A stretch of DNA of 64,000 nt, from the NCBI GenBank assembly GCA_041390625.1, contig JAWKPM010000013.1, positions 1 to 64,000 on the forward strand, in the 5' to 3' direction. The stretch's first letter is position 1; every line of letters begins with the position of its first letter. The position numbers and the translations under genes were made by a program. Source of the DNA: RBC038 sp041390625. GTDB taxonomy: Bacteria; Chloroflexota; Dehalococcoidia; UBA2979. Positions 25,350 through 34,075 of this stretch are shown here, one piece after another. The notes under the pieces are model-generated. The model searched no databases and was not told the origin of the DNA. It saw only the letters and a list, made by a program, of their open reading frames with translations.

Positions 25350-26150
25350 CCGCTCGTCAGCCTCGCGCTTCCCCTGATCGCCGTCGCCATCTGGGTTCCG
25401 GCCTTCCGCCAGCGCCGCATCGAGCGCTGGCTCTTCGTGTACACCCTCGGCATCTATGTCTACACCGTACTGCGTGCGTACGCGGACGAAACAGGGTTCC
25501 CCGTCCAGGTCGACTACGCCGTGCGCTTCGATGAGCTGCTGTTCGGCGGCTCGGTGCCGTCCGTCCTGCTGCAGCGCGAGTTCTTCTCGCCCGGCCGCAT
25601 CGACTGGGTGGACGTCTCCGCGACGCTCGTGCACGCGTCGTTCTTCGTCGTGCCGCACCTCGCGCTGCTGCTGATCTGGCTGCGGCGCCCGACCGCCCTC
25701 CCCACCTATGTCGCCTCCGTGCTCTGCACGCTGTACGTCGGCCTCGCGCTCTTCTTCTTCTTCCCCACCATGCCGCCGTGGCTCGCCGCGCGGCACGCCG
25801 AGATCGCATCGACCTATCGAGTGATGGACTTCGTCCTCCACGGCGTCGACCCACAGACGTACCGCACGCTGTACTCGTCGCTCGCCGAGCCGAACTCAGT
25901 CGCCGCGATGCCCTCGATCCACATGGCGCTCACCACGCTGCTGTGGCTCCGAGCCCGTGAGCTGGCTCCGAGGCTTTCGTGGCCGCTCGCGCTGTACAGC
26001 CTGGTGATGGGCTTCTCACTCGTGTACCTCGGCGAGCATTACGTCACCGACGTCCTCGCCGGCGCACTCCTCGCCTTCATGGCCGACTTCGCCGTGCGGC
26101 GCTACTTCGCCCGCATCTCCGCACGGCTCCCGGCGCCGCTCGCCGCCTAG
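25311..26150 (+). CDS. PAP2-superfamily membrane phosphatase/transferase
   Basis: The multi-pass membrane protein (about six helices) carries PAP2 motifs MPSIHMALTT (PSxH) and YLGEHYVTDVLAG (HxxxD) around residues 200-245. This resembles the inositol phosphorylceramide synthase-like branch, which acts on lipid phosphates. The ATG at 25311 is the first usable start. The frame continues upstream (LTEWRIVFLLA) without a normal start codon, so the true N-terminus is uncertain and may be damaged. Its stop and the stop of znuA lie in one 14-bp palindrome (26147-26160). Confidence 0.75.
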   Translation: MAGVLFTGAWKAHPLVSLALPLIAVAIWVPAFRQRRIERWLFVYTLGIYVYTVLRAYADETGFPVQVDYAVRFDELLFGGSVPSVLLQREFFSPGRIDWVDVSATLVHASFFVVPHLALLLIWLRRPTALPTYVASVLCTLYVGLALFFFFPTMPPWLAARHAEIASTYRVMDFVLHGVDPQTYRTLYSSLAEPNSVAAMPSIHMALTTLLWLRARELAPRLSWPLALYSLVMGFSLVYLGEHYVTDVLAGALLAFMADFAVRRYFARISARLPAPLAA

Positions 26151-26156
26151 CCGCGG

Positions 26157-27128
26157 CTAGCCCTCACCGAGGCCGTCGACCAGCGCTTGTGTGTCCGCGC
26201 GCATCAGCGCCTCGTACGTCTCTACCCCGGGGCCCGGCACCGAGGCCAGGCTGAGCACCCGCGCCCCCGTCTCCGAGGCCACCGCCTCGATCAGCGGCGA
26301 GGAGAACTGCGGCTCCGCGTAGACGACCGGCACATCGAGGTCACGCACGGTCTCGACCACCGAGGCGACGTCCTGCGCGCTCGGCTGCTGGTTCGGGTTC
26401 CCCGGCGCCAGCGAGGCCGCGATCTCGAACCCGTACTCCGCGGCGAAGTACCCGAAGGCATCGTGGAACACGACGATCTGCCGTCGCCCCTCGGGCACCG
26501 AGGCCAGTTGCGACCGCATCTCGCCGTCGAGCGTCTCGAGGCGCGCGATGTACGCCGAGGCGCGTTCGCGATAGCCATCGGCGTTCGCCTCGTCCGCCGA
26601 CACGAGGGCGTCACGAATGTGCTCGACGTAGCTGATCGCGTTCGGCACCGAGAGCCAGAAGTGCGGATCCCCGTCGGCGAACGTCAGCGGGTCGATCGCC
26701 TCCGCCGAGGCCACGTCGGGGGGCCCTTCGCCCTCGTGGTCGTGCTCCTCAACGGGCGCGCGCGCCTCGAGGCCCGCCGAGACCGCCACGACGGGCACCC
26801 CGCCCCGCACGTTCTCAACAACGACGGAGAGCAGCCCCTCCTCGAGGTTGTAGCCGTTCACCAGCACGAGGTCGGCACCGGCCACCTCGGCCGCGACGCG
26901 CGTTGGCGGCTCGAACGAGTGCACGTCCACCCCCGCCGGGATCAGCGTCTCGAGGTCGATCGCGTCTCCGCCCACCTCCTGCGCGAACTCCGCAATCACC
27001 GAGGTCGTGGCGACCACCGACAACCGCCCGTCGCCGCCCCCCGAATCCGTGCCCGAGTCCCCGCACGCCGAAGCCACCGCCCCCATGAGTACCGCGCTGC
27101 CGATGAGCGCGCCGAGACCCCACCGCAT
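26157..27128 (-). CDS. znuA: Zinc-type metal ABC transporter substrate-binding lipoprotein
   Basis: The 323-residue protein has a lipoprotein signal with lipobox VASAC (Cys22) and the cluster A-I metal-binding fold: VHSFEPPTRV (first His), an acidic His loop (EEHDHEGEG), DPHFWLS (second His), VVFHDAFGYF (third His) and AEPQFSS. The His-rich loop favours zinc over manganese. AAGGGTGG precedes the ATG. No permease or ATPase gene is next to it, so it must use distant partners. Two Fur-family boxes lie in its leader and a Fur-family regulator gene lies just upstream, pointing to zinc-responsive repression. Confidence 0.85.
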   Translation of the reverse strand: MRWGLGALIGSAVLMGAVASACGDSGTDSGGGDGRLSVVATTSVIAEFAQEVGGDAIDLETLIPAGVDVHSFEPPTRVAAEVAGADLVLVNGYNLEEGLLSVVVENVRGGVPVVAVSAGLEARAPVEEHDHEGEGPPDVASAEAIDPLTFADGDPHFWLSVPNAISYVEHIRDALVSADEANADGYRERASAYIARLETLDGEMRSQLASVPEGRRQIVVFHDAFGYFAAEYGFEIAASLAPGNPNQQPSAQDVASVVETVRDLDVPVVYAEPQFSSPLIEAVASETGARVLSLASVPGPGVETYEALMRADTQALVDGLGEG

Positions 27129-27154
27129 GTCGCCACCCTTCGCCGGCGTCGAAA

Positions 27155-27169
27155 TGAGACGCCGTATCA
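27155..27169. promoter_or_regulatory. Fur/Zur-type 7-1-7 box, proximal
   Basis: TGAGACGCCGTATCA is a 7-1-7 inverted repeat with six of seven pairs matching, 27 bp upstream of the znuA ATG. The TGA-TC(A) ends are the form typical of Fur-family boxes. Confidence 0.6.
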
Positions 27170-27185
27170 CTTGCATAGAGGCGAA

Positions 27186-27200
27186 TGATACTCAGTCTCA
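27186..27200. promoter_or_regulatory. Fur/Zur-type 7-1-7 box, distal
   Basis: TGATACTCAGTCTCA is a second 7-1-7 inverted repeat with six of seven pairs matching. Its centre is 31 bp (about three helical turns) from the proximal box. Confidence 0.6.
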
Positions 27201-27241
27201 GTAGAACCGCAAGGGGGCAGGAGGGCCAAAAGTCGAGGAGC

Positions 27242-27697
27242 CTAGGCGGACGCGCTCCCCGCGAGCGACTTCGCCGGCATCGAGGGCAGCGCGGCGCACT
27301 GGGCGCACAGCCCGTACACCTCGAGGCGGTGCGCGTCGATCTCGTACCCCGTCCGCCGCGAGATTTCGGCCAGCAGGTCGCTGATGTCGCAGTTCTCGAA
27401 GTCGGAGATGTTGCCGCAGTTGGAGCACACAATGTGATGGTGGTGTCCACCCGGGGTCACTCGGTACTCGGTCGTGCCGTCGCGCAGCACCACCTGGCAC
27501 AGCACCCCGGTGTCCTGCAGCAACCGCAGATTGCGGAAGACGGTCGCCCGCCCGACACCGGAGACGGCGTCCGTCAGCTGCTCGGCCGTGAAATGGTCAC
27601 CGAGCTCCGCGATCGCATCGATCAGCGCCCGGCGCGTGCGCGTCATGCGCCGCCCCGTCCGCTCGATCGACCGCTCCATGGACCGCGTCGAAACCAT
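27242..27697 (-). CDS. Fur-family transcriptional regulator, Zur-like
   Basis: The protein of about 151 residues has the Fur winged helix (MTRTRRALIDAIAELGDHFTAEQL, then VGRATVFRNLRLLQDTG), the regulatory-metal segment GGHHHHIVC and the structural zinc pairs CSNC and CAQC. It lies 113 bp upstream of the zinc-type binding protein gene, in the same direction, with two Fur-type boxes between them. I therefore infer Zur function. The start is uncertain: ATGs at 27697, 27679 and near MTRTRR are all possible. Confidence 0.85.
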   Translation of the reverse strand: MVSTRSMERSIERTGRRMTRTRRALIDAIAELGDHFTAEQLTDAVSGVGRATVFRNLRLLQDTGVLCQVVLRDGTTEYRVTPGGHHHHIVCSNCGNISDFENCDISDLLAEISRRTGYEIDAHRLEVYGLCAQCAALPSMPAKSLAGSASA

Positions 27698-27882
27698 AAG
27701 CCCAGAATCCGCCGCCACCCCCAGCCTGTCAATCAGCCGAACACCCCCATCGAGGCCACACGCACCTCCCGAGGACTGCGCATCGCCCGCCCTCGAGGCA
27801 GTAGCTGCCCCCGAGGATCGGCCGCCATCATCCGGCCCAGCACCGCCGCGCAGCGCTCAACCCACAACGCGCCGCCTGAGCA

Positions 27883-27993
27883 CCCTCCGTCGGGGGCGTG
27901 GGGGCGAAGCCCCCATTGAAGAAAAGGGCGGGTGGGCGGGCAGCCCGCGCGCAGCGCGGACCTCTACGCCGAGGCGCCAGCCTCGGCGCTCCC
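27883..27993 (+). repeat. Structured intergenic repeat, copy 9
   Basis: Hairpin 1 is at 27899-27915 (TGGGGGC, GAA loop). The G-tract motif GGGCGGGTGGGCGGG is at 27926-27940. Hairpin 2 is at 27945-27959 (CCGCGC, GCA loop: compensated stem). Hairpin 3 is at 27967-27988 (9-bp arms CGCCGAGGC, GCCA loop). It lies between divergent genes; nothing else is seen in 27698-28090. Confidence 0.9.
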
Positions 27994-28090
27994 TCGAACA
28001 ACCAGGCGTCTTGAAACGCCACCACGCGCGTCGTACCGTGCGCGCACCCTCGATGCCCCCACACCACTCGAGGCCAGAGAGGCCCCCACG

Positions 28091-29521
28091 ATGCGCCCCA
28101 GGATCCTCAACACCATGGCCGAGGCCGTCGCCGGCATCCCCGACGGTGCCTCGCTCATGCTCCCCGGCTTCGGCGGCGCCGGCACCCCCTGGAACCTCCT
28201 CACCGCCCTCTACCACCAGGGCGCCAAGGACCTCACCTTCATCGCCAACGGCGCCGGCGGTACCGCCACCGACCCCCGCATCAAGGGCGCCGGCGACATC
28301 ATCGATGAGGAACGCGTCGTTCGCCTCGTCGCCTCCTTCACCGCCGGCACCCACCCCTCGAGGATCCCGAAGGCCGAGCAGCTCGTCCGAGACGGCAAGA
28401 TGACCGCCGAGCTCTTGCCCCAGGGCACCCTCGCCGAGCGCATCCGCGCCGGTGGTGCCGGCGTCCCCGCCTTCTTCACCCCCGCCGGCGTCGGCACGAT
28501 GCTCGCCGAGAAGAAGGAGCACCGCACCTTCCGAGGCCGTGAGTACGTCCTCGAGGAGGCGCTCACCGCCGACTACGCCCTCATCCGCGCCCACAAGGCC
28601 GACGAGGTCGGCAACCTCGTCTTCCGCCGCGCCGCACGCAACTTCAACCCGATCATGGCGATGGCCGCGACCCACACGATCGTCGAGGTCGAAGAGCCCA
28701 TCGTGCCCGCCGGCACGCTCAACCCCGACGAGGTCCACCTCCCCGGCGTCTACGTCGAGGCGATGGTCTCCATCGCCTCCGATGGCGTGCTCCGCGTCGA
28801 CCGCGCGCCCAACCGCCCCGCCGCCCCGACGCCCGATGCCGCTCCCGGCGAGCGACGCCCCCTCACACGCGAGCAGATCGCCTCGGTGATCGGCCGCCGC
28901 CTGCAGCCCGGCTGGATCGCGAACCTCGGCGTCGGCATGCCCACGCTCGCATCGAGTTACGTCGACCGCTCCCTCGGCATCACGCTCACCTCCGAGAACG
29001 GCGTCATCGGCTACGCCGAGCTCGCCACCGAGGCCGAGTCCGACCCCGATGTCGTGAACGCCGGCGGCCAGAACGTGACGCTTATCCCCGGCGCCACCTT
29101 CGTGCACCACGCCGATTCCTTCGCCCTCATCCGTCGAGGCCTGGTCGACGTCACGGTGCTCGGCGCCTACGAGGTCGCCGCCGACGGCTCGTTCGCCAAC
29201 TGGCGCATGAGCACCACGCCGTTCGACGAGCTCGGCGGCATCGGTGGCGCGATGGACCTCGTCGCCGACGCGAAGCAGATCTGGATCGCGATGGAGCACA
29301 CCACCCGCGACGGCTCGCCGCGGCTCCTCGAGCGCTGCACCCTGCCCGTCACCTCGCCGCGAGGTGTCACGACCGTCGTGACCGACCTCGCCGTCCTCGC
29401 GATCCGCGACGGCCGCTTCGTCATCGAGGAGCTGGCGCCCGGCTACACCGCCGAGGAGGTGGTCGCCCTCACCGGCGGCCCCGTCGAGGTCAGCCCGAAC
29501 GTCCGCACGATCGCGCTCTAG
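28091..29521 (+). CDS. Fused CoA-transferase (A and B subunits in one chain)
   Basis: The 476-residue protein contains both halves of a family I CoA-transferase, as in mitochondrial SCOT. The A part has LPGFGGAGTPWNLL and ends near residue 230. A Pro/Ala linker (PNRPAAPTPDAAPGE) follows, then the B part with NLGVGMPTLASS and the catalytic glutamate in SENGVIGY. It moves CoA between carboxylic acids such as acetoacetate or a dicarboxylate; the pair of acids is unknown. The ATG follows GAGAGG. A methyltransferase gene begins 10 bp downstream. Confidence 0.85.
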   Translation: MRPRILNTMAEAVAGIPDGASLMLPGFGGAGTPWNLLTALYHQGAKDLTFIANGAGGTATDPRIKGAGDIIDEERVVRLVASFTAGTHPSRIPKAEQLVRDGKMTAELLPQGTLAERIRAGGAGVPAFFTPAGVGTMLAEKKEHRTFRGREYVLEEALTADYALIRAHKADEVGNLVFRRAARNFNPIMAMAATHTIVEVEEPIVPAGTLNPDEVHLPGVYVEAMVSIASDGVLRVDRAPNRPAAPTPDAAPGERRPLTREQIASVIGRRLQPGWIANLGVGMPTLASSYVDRSLGITLTSENGVIGYAELATEAESDPDVVNAGGQNVTLIPGATFVHHADSFALIRRGLVDVTVLGAYEVAADGSFANWRMSTTPFDELGGIGGAMDLVADAKQIWIAMEHTTRDGSPRLLERCTLPVTSPRGVTTVVTDLAVLAIRDGRFVIEELAPGYTAEEVVALTGGPVEVSPNVRTIAL

Positions 29522-29530
29522 CGGCTGGCG

Positions 29531-30262
29531 GTGCTCCGAAGCGCAGCTCGCACGACGCTCGACCGCGCCGGTCTGCTCGAACCCGCTCGAGCACTCGTCC
29601 GGCTGAACCAGCGCCTCGAGGGCGCGCGCACCCGCCGAGACGACATCGCCGCCTACCTCCAGCGGGCAGCCGCCCCGAGGCTCCACCTCGGCGCTGGGGC
29701 TAACACCCTCCCCGGCTGGCTGAACACCGATCTCGTGCCGTCCAGCCGCCGCGTCGTCTACCTCGACGCCACGAAACGCTTCCCGTTCAAGGACGCCACA
29801 TTCGAGGCCGTCTTCACCGAGCACCTCATCGAGCACGTCCCCTTCGAGGCCGGTCGCCACATGCTCGCCGAGTGCCGGCGCGTGCTACGCCCCGGCGGCC
29901 ACCTCCGCGTCGCCACGCCCGACATCGAGTTCCTGCGCCGCCTGCTCGCCCCCGCGCCATCCGAGGTCGAGCGCCGCTACCTCGAGTGGGCCACGCGCGA
30001 GTTCCTGCCGCCCGGCACCCCCATCGACGCCGCGCTCGTGGTGAACCACTTCGCCCGCGCCTGGGGCCACCAGCTCATCTACTCGGCCGCCCTGCTCGCC
30101 TCGACCATCGAGGCCGCGGGCTTCATCGAGGTCACCCGCCACGCCCTCGGCGAGAGCGCCGACCCCACCCTGCGCAACCTCGAGCACACGACCCGCATGC
30201 CCGAGGGCTTCCTCGCCCTCGAAACCATGGTCTTCGAGGCCCGCCGCCCGCCCCTCGACTGA
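29531..30262 (+). CDS. Class I SAM-dependent methyltransferase
   Basis: The 243-residue protein has motif I in RLHLGAGANTLPGWLNTDL, the acidic residue in YLDATKRFPF, the FTEHLIEHVPF motif common in methyltransferase type 11/YcgJ-like proteins, and RVLRPGGHLRVATPD. It starts with GTG nine bases after the stop of the CoA-transferase gene, so the two are probably co-translated. The methyl acceptor is unknown. Confidence 0.8.
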   Translation: MLRSAARTTLDRAGLLEPARALVRLNQRLEGARTRRDDIAAYLQRAAAPRLHLGAGANTLPGWLNTDLVPSSRRVVYLDATKRFPFKDATFEAVFTEHLIEHVPFEAGRHMLAECRRVLRPGGHLRVATPDIEFLRRLLAPAPSEVERRYLEWATREFLPPGTPIDAALVVNHFARAWGHQLIYSAALLASTIEAAGFIEVTRHALGESADPTLRNLEHTTRMPEGFLALETMVFEARRPPLD

Positions 30263-30287
30263 CGCCGGCGCGGCCCTCGAGGCCACG

Positions 30288-31025
30288 TCAACGCGCCGGC
30301 AACCCCTCGAGGAAGGTGACCTCCATCCACGGATGGCCCGGCGCGTCGTTCAGCCGGACCGCATCGTCCGTGCCGGCCATCCGCACCTGGTATGAACCGT
30401 CCGGGATCTTCCCCCAGTTCGGCTGATTCGCCGCACCGCAGCGGAAGAACGTGATCGCCGCGCGCTCGGCGTCCCACGTGACCGTGCCGTCCTCGGCCAT
30501 GATCACCAGCGGCGGCGCGCTGAGGTACCCGGTCGTGACCAGGTTGCCCGCCTCGTCGAGCACCGGCACGCAGCCGTACGCCTCACCGAAGTCCGGCGGA
30601 TTCTCGACGGTGGCGACGGCCGTCCCTGGCAACGCCACCGCCGAGGGCGCGTCCTCGCCGCCTCCACCTCCACGCACGAGGAGCAGAGCCGCCGCCACCA
30701 CCGCGACGACCCCCAAGAAGGCAATAATCGAGTTCCGCGTGCCGCCGACCCACGCCGAGATCGCTCGTGCCCCGCGCCCCCACCATTCGACGCCACCGAC
30801 CACAACGAGCGCCAGAAGCGCTGGGAGCAGCAAGAGCAGCCCCACGCCCACGAACGCATAGCAGCCGATGAGCCCGATCGGGTCTTCGTCTTCGGGATAC
30901 GACGCGACGCAGCCGAAGCCCGTCAGCGCGATGGCCGCACCGAGGACAGCCATCGCGCCGAGATAGGTGAGCGCACAGCCTCGCGACCAGTGTGCGATGA
31001 GGATCGCGACGCTGAGGAGCAGCAT
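30288..31025 (-). CDS. Unrecognised membrane protein with exposed C-terminal domain
   Basis: I do not recognise this 245-residue protein. It has about four hydrophobic segments in the first 130 residues (the last is IIAFLGVVAVVAAALLLV), then a Gly linker and a soluble domain of about 110 residues with two Cys (YGCVPVL, FFRCGAAN). The soluble domain may sit outside the membrane. Base composition is a little lower in GC than its neighbours. It is convergent with the methyltransferase gene and upstream of nothing obvious. Confidence 0.5.
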   Translation of the reverse strand: MLLLSVAILIAHWSRGCALTYLGAMAVLGAAIALTGFGCVASYPEDEDPIGLIGCYAFVGVGLLLLLPALLALVVVGGVEWWGRGARAISAWVGGTRNSIIAFLGVVAVVAAALLLVRGGGGGEDAPSAVALPGTAVATVENPPDFGEAYGCVPVLDEAGNLVTTGYLSAPPLVIMAEDGTVTWDAERAAITFFRCGAANQPNWGKIPDGSYQVRMAGTDDAVRLNDAPGHPWMEVTFLEGLPAR

Positions 31026-31103
31026 CGGCGCAGCGATGACAAGGAACTGCAGAGCGCCTCAATCCGCCAGTTCGGTCGACCCTCCGGCGCCGGGACCAAT
31101 CAA

Positions 31104-31502
31104 CTACCGCGTCTGCAGGTTCCCGCCCGCGTCGACGCACTGCGGCAGCATCGAGGTCGGGAAGTCCGGGTACGGTTCGAGGCTCGCGCAATCGACGATG
31201 CCGTTGCCATCGAACACGATGCGCCACTCACCATCGACCAGACTCGCGAACCACAGCGCGCCGCTCCCCTCGGGGTCGGTCACGCCGCCCTTCGCGAAGC
31301 GCTCGTCTTCGACCGTGTCGAGGGTGACCGTCGCGGCGCCCTCGTCCCAGCCGTACTTCGCCTCGAGCGCCGCGGTCACCGAGGACAGGACATCACCGTC
31401 GCTCGGCGTCGCATCCGCCGTGCCCTCGTCGTCGCCACACGCTGACAGCAGCATCGCCACCGCCAGAGCTGCACCAAGAACGAGCCAGAGCCCTCGCTTC
31501 AC
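31104..31502 (-). CDS. Small secreted lipoprotein, function unknown
   Basis: The 132-residue protein has a lipoprotein signal: VKRGLWLVLGAAL, then LLSAC as lipobox. The mature part of about 110 residues includes GVTDPEGSGALWFASLVDGEW and two more Cys. I chose the GTG at 31500-31502, which has GGAGGCGAAT upstream and puts the signal peptide at the N-terminus; an ATG at 31616 would add 38 non-hydrophobic residues. No family is recognised. Confidence 0.6.
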   Translation of the reverse strand: MKRGLWLVLGAALAVAMLLSACGDDEGTADATPSDGDVLSSVTAALEAKYGWDEGAATVTLDTVEDERFAKGGVTDPEGSGALWFASLVDGEWRIVFDGNGIVDCASLEPYPDFPTSMLPQCVDAGGNLQTR

Positions 31503-31659
31503 ATTCGCCTCCGAGGAATCGAATCGACTCAACCGAGGCAGCATGCGGCCGGCCGCGCTATCGACGAAGGGCGATCGCGCCCACTCCCGAGGGCCGTTGG
31601 TCCTACCGAGGCTCAACCGCCTCGAGGCCCGGCGGGACCTCGAGGCGGCAACTACATCG

Positions 31660-32010
31660 CTACTCCGCCTGGAACGGCCGCACCTCGACCGGCTGCGCGC
31701 ATGCCACCGTCGCCTTCTCCGCCCACGCGGCCGCCGAGGCGTCGTCGGCCACCTCGATGATCCAGAACCCCCCGAGCTGCTCCTTGCTCTCCGCGAACGG
31801 CCCGTCCGTCGAGATCACCCCGCCGCCCCGCACGCGAATCACCGAGGCGGTGTCGGCCGGCATCAGGCCACCCCCGAACACCCAGATCCCGGCCTCCTGC
31901 ATCTCCTTGTTGAGCGCGTCGACTGCCTCGAAGGCAGCCTGCATCGCCTCCGGCGTCGCGTAGTTGTCCTGGCCTTCGACGCTCCACACCGACAGCAGGT
32001 ACTGAGTCAC
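31660..32010 (-). CDS. YCII/DGPF-domain protein
   Basis: The 116-residue protein has the YCII-related DGPF motif STDGPFAESKEQLGGFWIIEV in its second half and YLLSVWSVEGQ at the start. Such proteins are often found next to ECF sigma factors and are thought to be small dimeric alpha-beta barrel enzymes; the reaction is unknown. The GTG start has a strong site (GAAGGAGGA). A 16-bp palindrome lies 83 bp upstream. Confidence 0.8.
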   Translation of the reverse strand: MTQYLLSVWSVEGQDNYATPEAMQAAFEAVDALNKEMQEAGIWVFGGGLMPADTASVIRVRGGGVISTDGPFAESKEQLGGFWIIEVADDASAAAWAEKATVACAQPVEVRPFQAE

Positions 32011-32092
32011 GATTCGTCCTCCTTCGCCCGCGCCTCGACCCGCTGCCGAGGCGCTCTTCAACACCTCGACGAACGGGGTACGCGAAATAGAC

Positions 32093-32108
32093 CATTCCGT
32101 ATGGAATG
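32093..32108. promoter_or_regulatory. Palindromic operator candidate
   Basis: CATTCCGTATGGAATG is a 6-4-6 inverted repeat in the short AT-richer gap upstream of the YCII gene. This suggests repressor binding at its promoter. No regulator gene is adjacent. Confidence 0.4.
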
Positions 32109-32135
32109 TTCGAGTGTCTCAGGGTCGCGAGGCGC

Positions 32136-32588
32136 CTACATCTTCTCGCCGGGCAGGCGGCTCGCCTGCTCGAACCACGAGACGAGTTGCGACTCGTCGA
32201 TCTCATCATCCTCGTGGATGTCGAGGTAGCGCACCTCAGGATGCTTCGAGGCCTTGGGCGGCACTGGGTCCAACGAGGCGCCCCGATAGAAGGCGATCTG
32301 CACGTACTTCGTGTAGCACCTGAAGGAGAGGAACCACCCCTCGCCCTCGCGCCCGAAGAACGGCTGGTTCCACTTCACGGCCTTATGCACGTCGGGGACC
32401 GTGCGCACGATCAGCGCGTCGAGGCGCTCACCGAGGCCGCGCTTCCACTCCGGCATGGCAGCGATGTAGGCCTGGACCGGCCCGTCGCCCTCCCCCTTCG
32501 GGATCTGCGGGTTGCCGCCCGAGAGCAGCCGAGGCCCGTCGCCGCTCGAGGCGCTGCCGGCATCCCGGCGCTTGCCGCTCTCCGCCAT
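32136..32588 (-). CDS. DUF1801-domain protein
   Basis: The 150-residue protein has the DUF1801/YdhG fold signature VKWNQPFFGREGEGWFLSFRCYTKYVQIAF after a 40-residue low-complexity N-terminus. Family members include the iron chaperone Frataxin-like YdhG, but roles differ and none can be assigned here. The ATG at 32586-32588 is the first after an unsupported upstream frame. It closely follows the acyl-CoA synthetase gene (32 bp) and may belong to the same transcript. Confidence 0.75.
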   Translation of the reverse strand: MAESGKRRDAGSASSGDGPRLLSGGNPQIPKGEGDGPVQAYIAAMPEWKRGLGERLDALIVRTVPDVHKAVKWNQPFFGREGEGWFLSFRCYTKYVQIAFYRGASLDPVPPKASKHPEVRYLDIHEDDEIDESQLVSWFEQASRLPGEKM

Positions 32589-32620
32589 CCGGCCTCCGCT
32601 CGCGCGCGTCTCGAGGCCGC

Positions 32621-34051
32621 CTACGCCCCCATGGCCGCGCGACGCTCGTAATACGTCACCGCACGACCCAGGGCCTGTGCCCCACGGTGGTACGAGGGTG
32701 TGACGGCGAAGCCGCGCTCGCCCACGTACTCGCGCGCTCGCACCATCGCCGCGGCGCCGCCGCGCCCGCCGCCCTGGTCGTGCATCAACGCCAGCACGGG
32801 CTCGCCCGTCTCCGTGCGGTACTTCTCGAGGAGCTCGAGCATGCGGTCGAGCTCCTTCGCGCCGTCCTCGAGGTCGCGCGCCCCCAACTCGAGCGCGACG
32901 CCGCCGTTGATCACGTCGTCCTGCCCGATGATCTCGAGGATCTTCGCGAGGTTGTCGTCCTCGCCACGGATCGTCGAGGCCGCATCGAACGGGTTCCGGT
33001 ACGAGGACCCCACCGCCATGAAGAACGACGCCAGCTGCTGGTACGAGGCCTCGGACAGCTGCGGCACGCGGAACCCGGCCAGCGAGAACTGGTCGGTGAG
33101 CGCCACCGCCTGCCCGCCGTTCATCCCGATCAGCGCGATGTCGCGCCCCGTCGAGGGCGCCGTGTTCACCAGCACCGAGGCGACGTCGACCGTCTCCTCC
33201 AGCGACCCCGTGCCGATGGCGTTCGTCTGCTCCAGCATCGCCTGCCACACCGCCACCGAGGACGCCAGGGAGGCCGTGTGCGACTGCACCGCGCGCGCGC
33301 CCGCCTCCGTTTGGCCGCCGCGCCACAGCACCACCGGCTTCCGCTTCGTGCCCTCGCGCAGCAGCTCGAAGAAGCGCCGCGCGTCCTTCAGGCCCTCGAC
33401 GTACATGACGATCACCTCGATCGCCGGGTCCGCGAGGTAGTACTCGAGGTAGTCGCACTCGTTCACCACGACGGCGTTCCCGTACGAGACGCCGCGCCCC
33501 ACCTTGAGGCCGATCCGCTGCATCGCCGAGATCAGGCCGCTCGAGTTCGTGCCGCTCTGGCCGGCGACCGCGACGTTGCCTTCGCCACCCACGATCTGGT
33601 CGTCGCCGAAGCGCACCCCCACCCGGCGGTTGTACACACCGAGGCAGTTCGGCCCGACGATCGGCATCCCCGCATCGTTCGCGATCTCGACGATCTGGCG
33701 CTGCAACTCGATCGCGTCCGGCTCACCCGTCTCCGCGAAGCCCGACGTGAACATGGCGATCCCACCGACCCCGCGCGCGGCGCAGTCCGCCACGATGCGC
33801 GGCGTGATCGCTCGAGGCACGGCGCAGATCACGAGGTCGATGTCGCCCGGCACGTCCGCCAGCGAGGTGAAGTTCGTGAACCCGCGCTCCTCGATGCCGG
33901 CGATCTCCTTCGGATCGACCTGCACCGAGTACAGCGGGCCGTCGAACTCCTTCTGTCGAGTCAGCCACCCGTACATCGGCGCCTTGTCCCCGACCACCGT
34001 GACCGAGGACGGGTCGAGCACCCGTCGCAGCCGCTCCTGATCGACAGCCAT
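32621..34051 (-). CDS. NDP-forming acyl-CoA synthetase, alpha-type subunit
   Basis: The 476-residue protein has a CoA-binding Rossmann domain (VTVVGDKAPMYGWL, GPNCLGVYN) and two flavodoxin-like ligase domains with the catalytic His in AVQSHTASLASS. This is the alpha half of ADP-forming acyl-CoA synthetases, which make ATP from acyl-CoA or the reverse. No ATP-grasp (beta) domain is fused or adjacent, so a separate beta subunit or a non-synthetase role is possible. It lies in a run with thioesterase and alcohol dehydrogenase-type genes. Confidence 0.82.
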   Translation of the reverse strand: MAVDQERLRRVLDPSSVTVVGDKAPMYGWLTRQKEFDGPLYSVQVDPKEIAGIEERGFTNFTSLADVPGDIDLVICAVPRAITPRIVADCAARGVGGIAMFTSGFAETGEPDAIELQRQIVEIANDAGMPIVGPNCLGVYNRRVGVRFGDDQIVGGEGNVAVAGQSGTNSSGLISAMQRIGLKVGRGVSYGNAVVVNECDYLEYYLADPAIEVIVMYVEGLKDARRFFELLREGTKRKPVVLWRGGQTEAGARAVQSHTASLASSVAVWQAMLEQTNAIGTGSLEETVDVASVLVNTAPSTGRDIALIGMNGGQAVALTDQFSLAGFRVPQLSEASYQQLASFFMAVGSSYRNPFDAASTIRGEDDNLAKILEIIGQDDVINGGVALELGARDLEDGAKELDRMLELLEKYRTETGEPVLALMHDQGGGRGGAAAMVRAREYVGERGFAVTPSYHRGAQALGRAVTYYERRAAMGA

Positions 34052-34075
34052 CGAGTTCTCCGCCCCAGCGCGTAT

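Noticed and set aside
27857..29860. 667-residue open frame on the minus strand
   Set aside because: It is antisense to the fused CoA-transferase and runs through a structured repeat copy.
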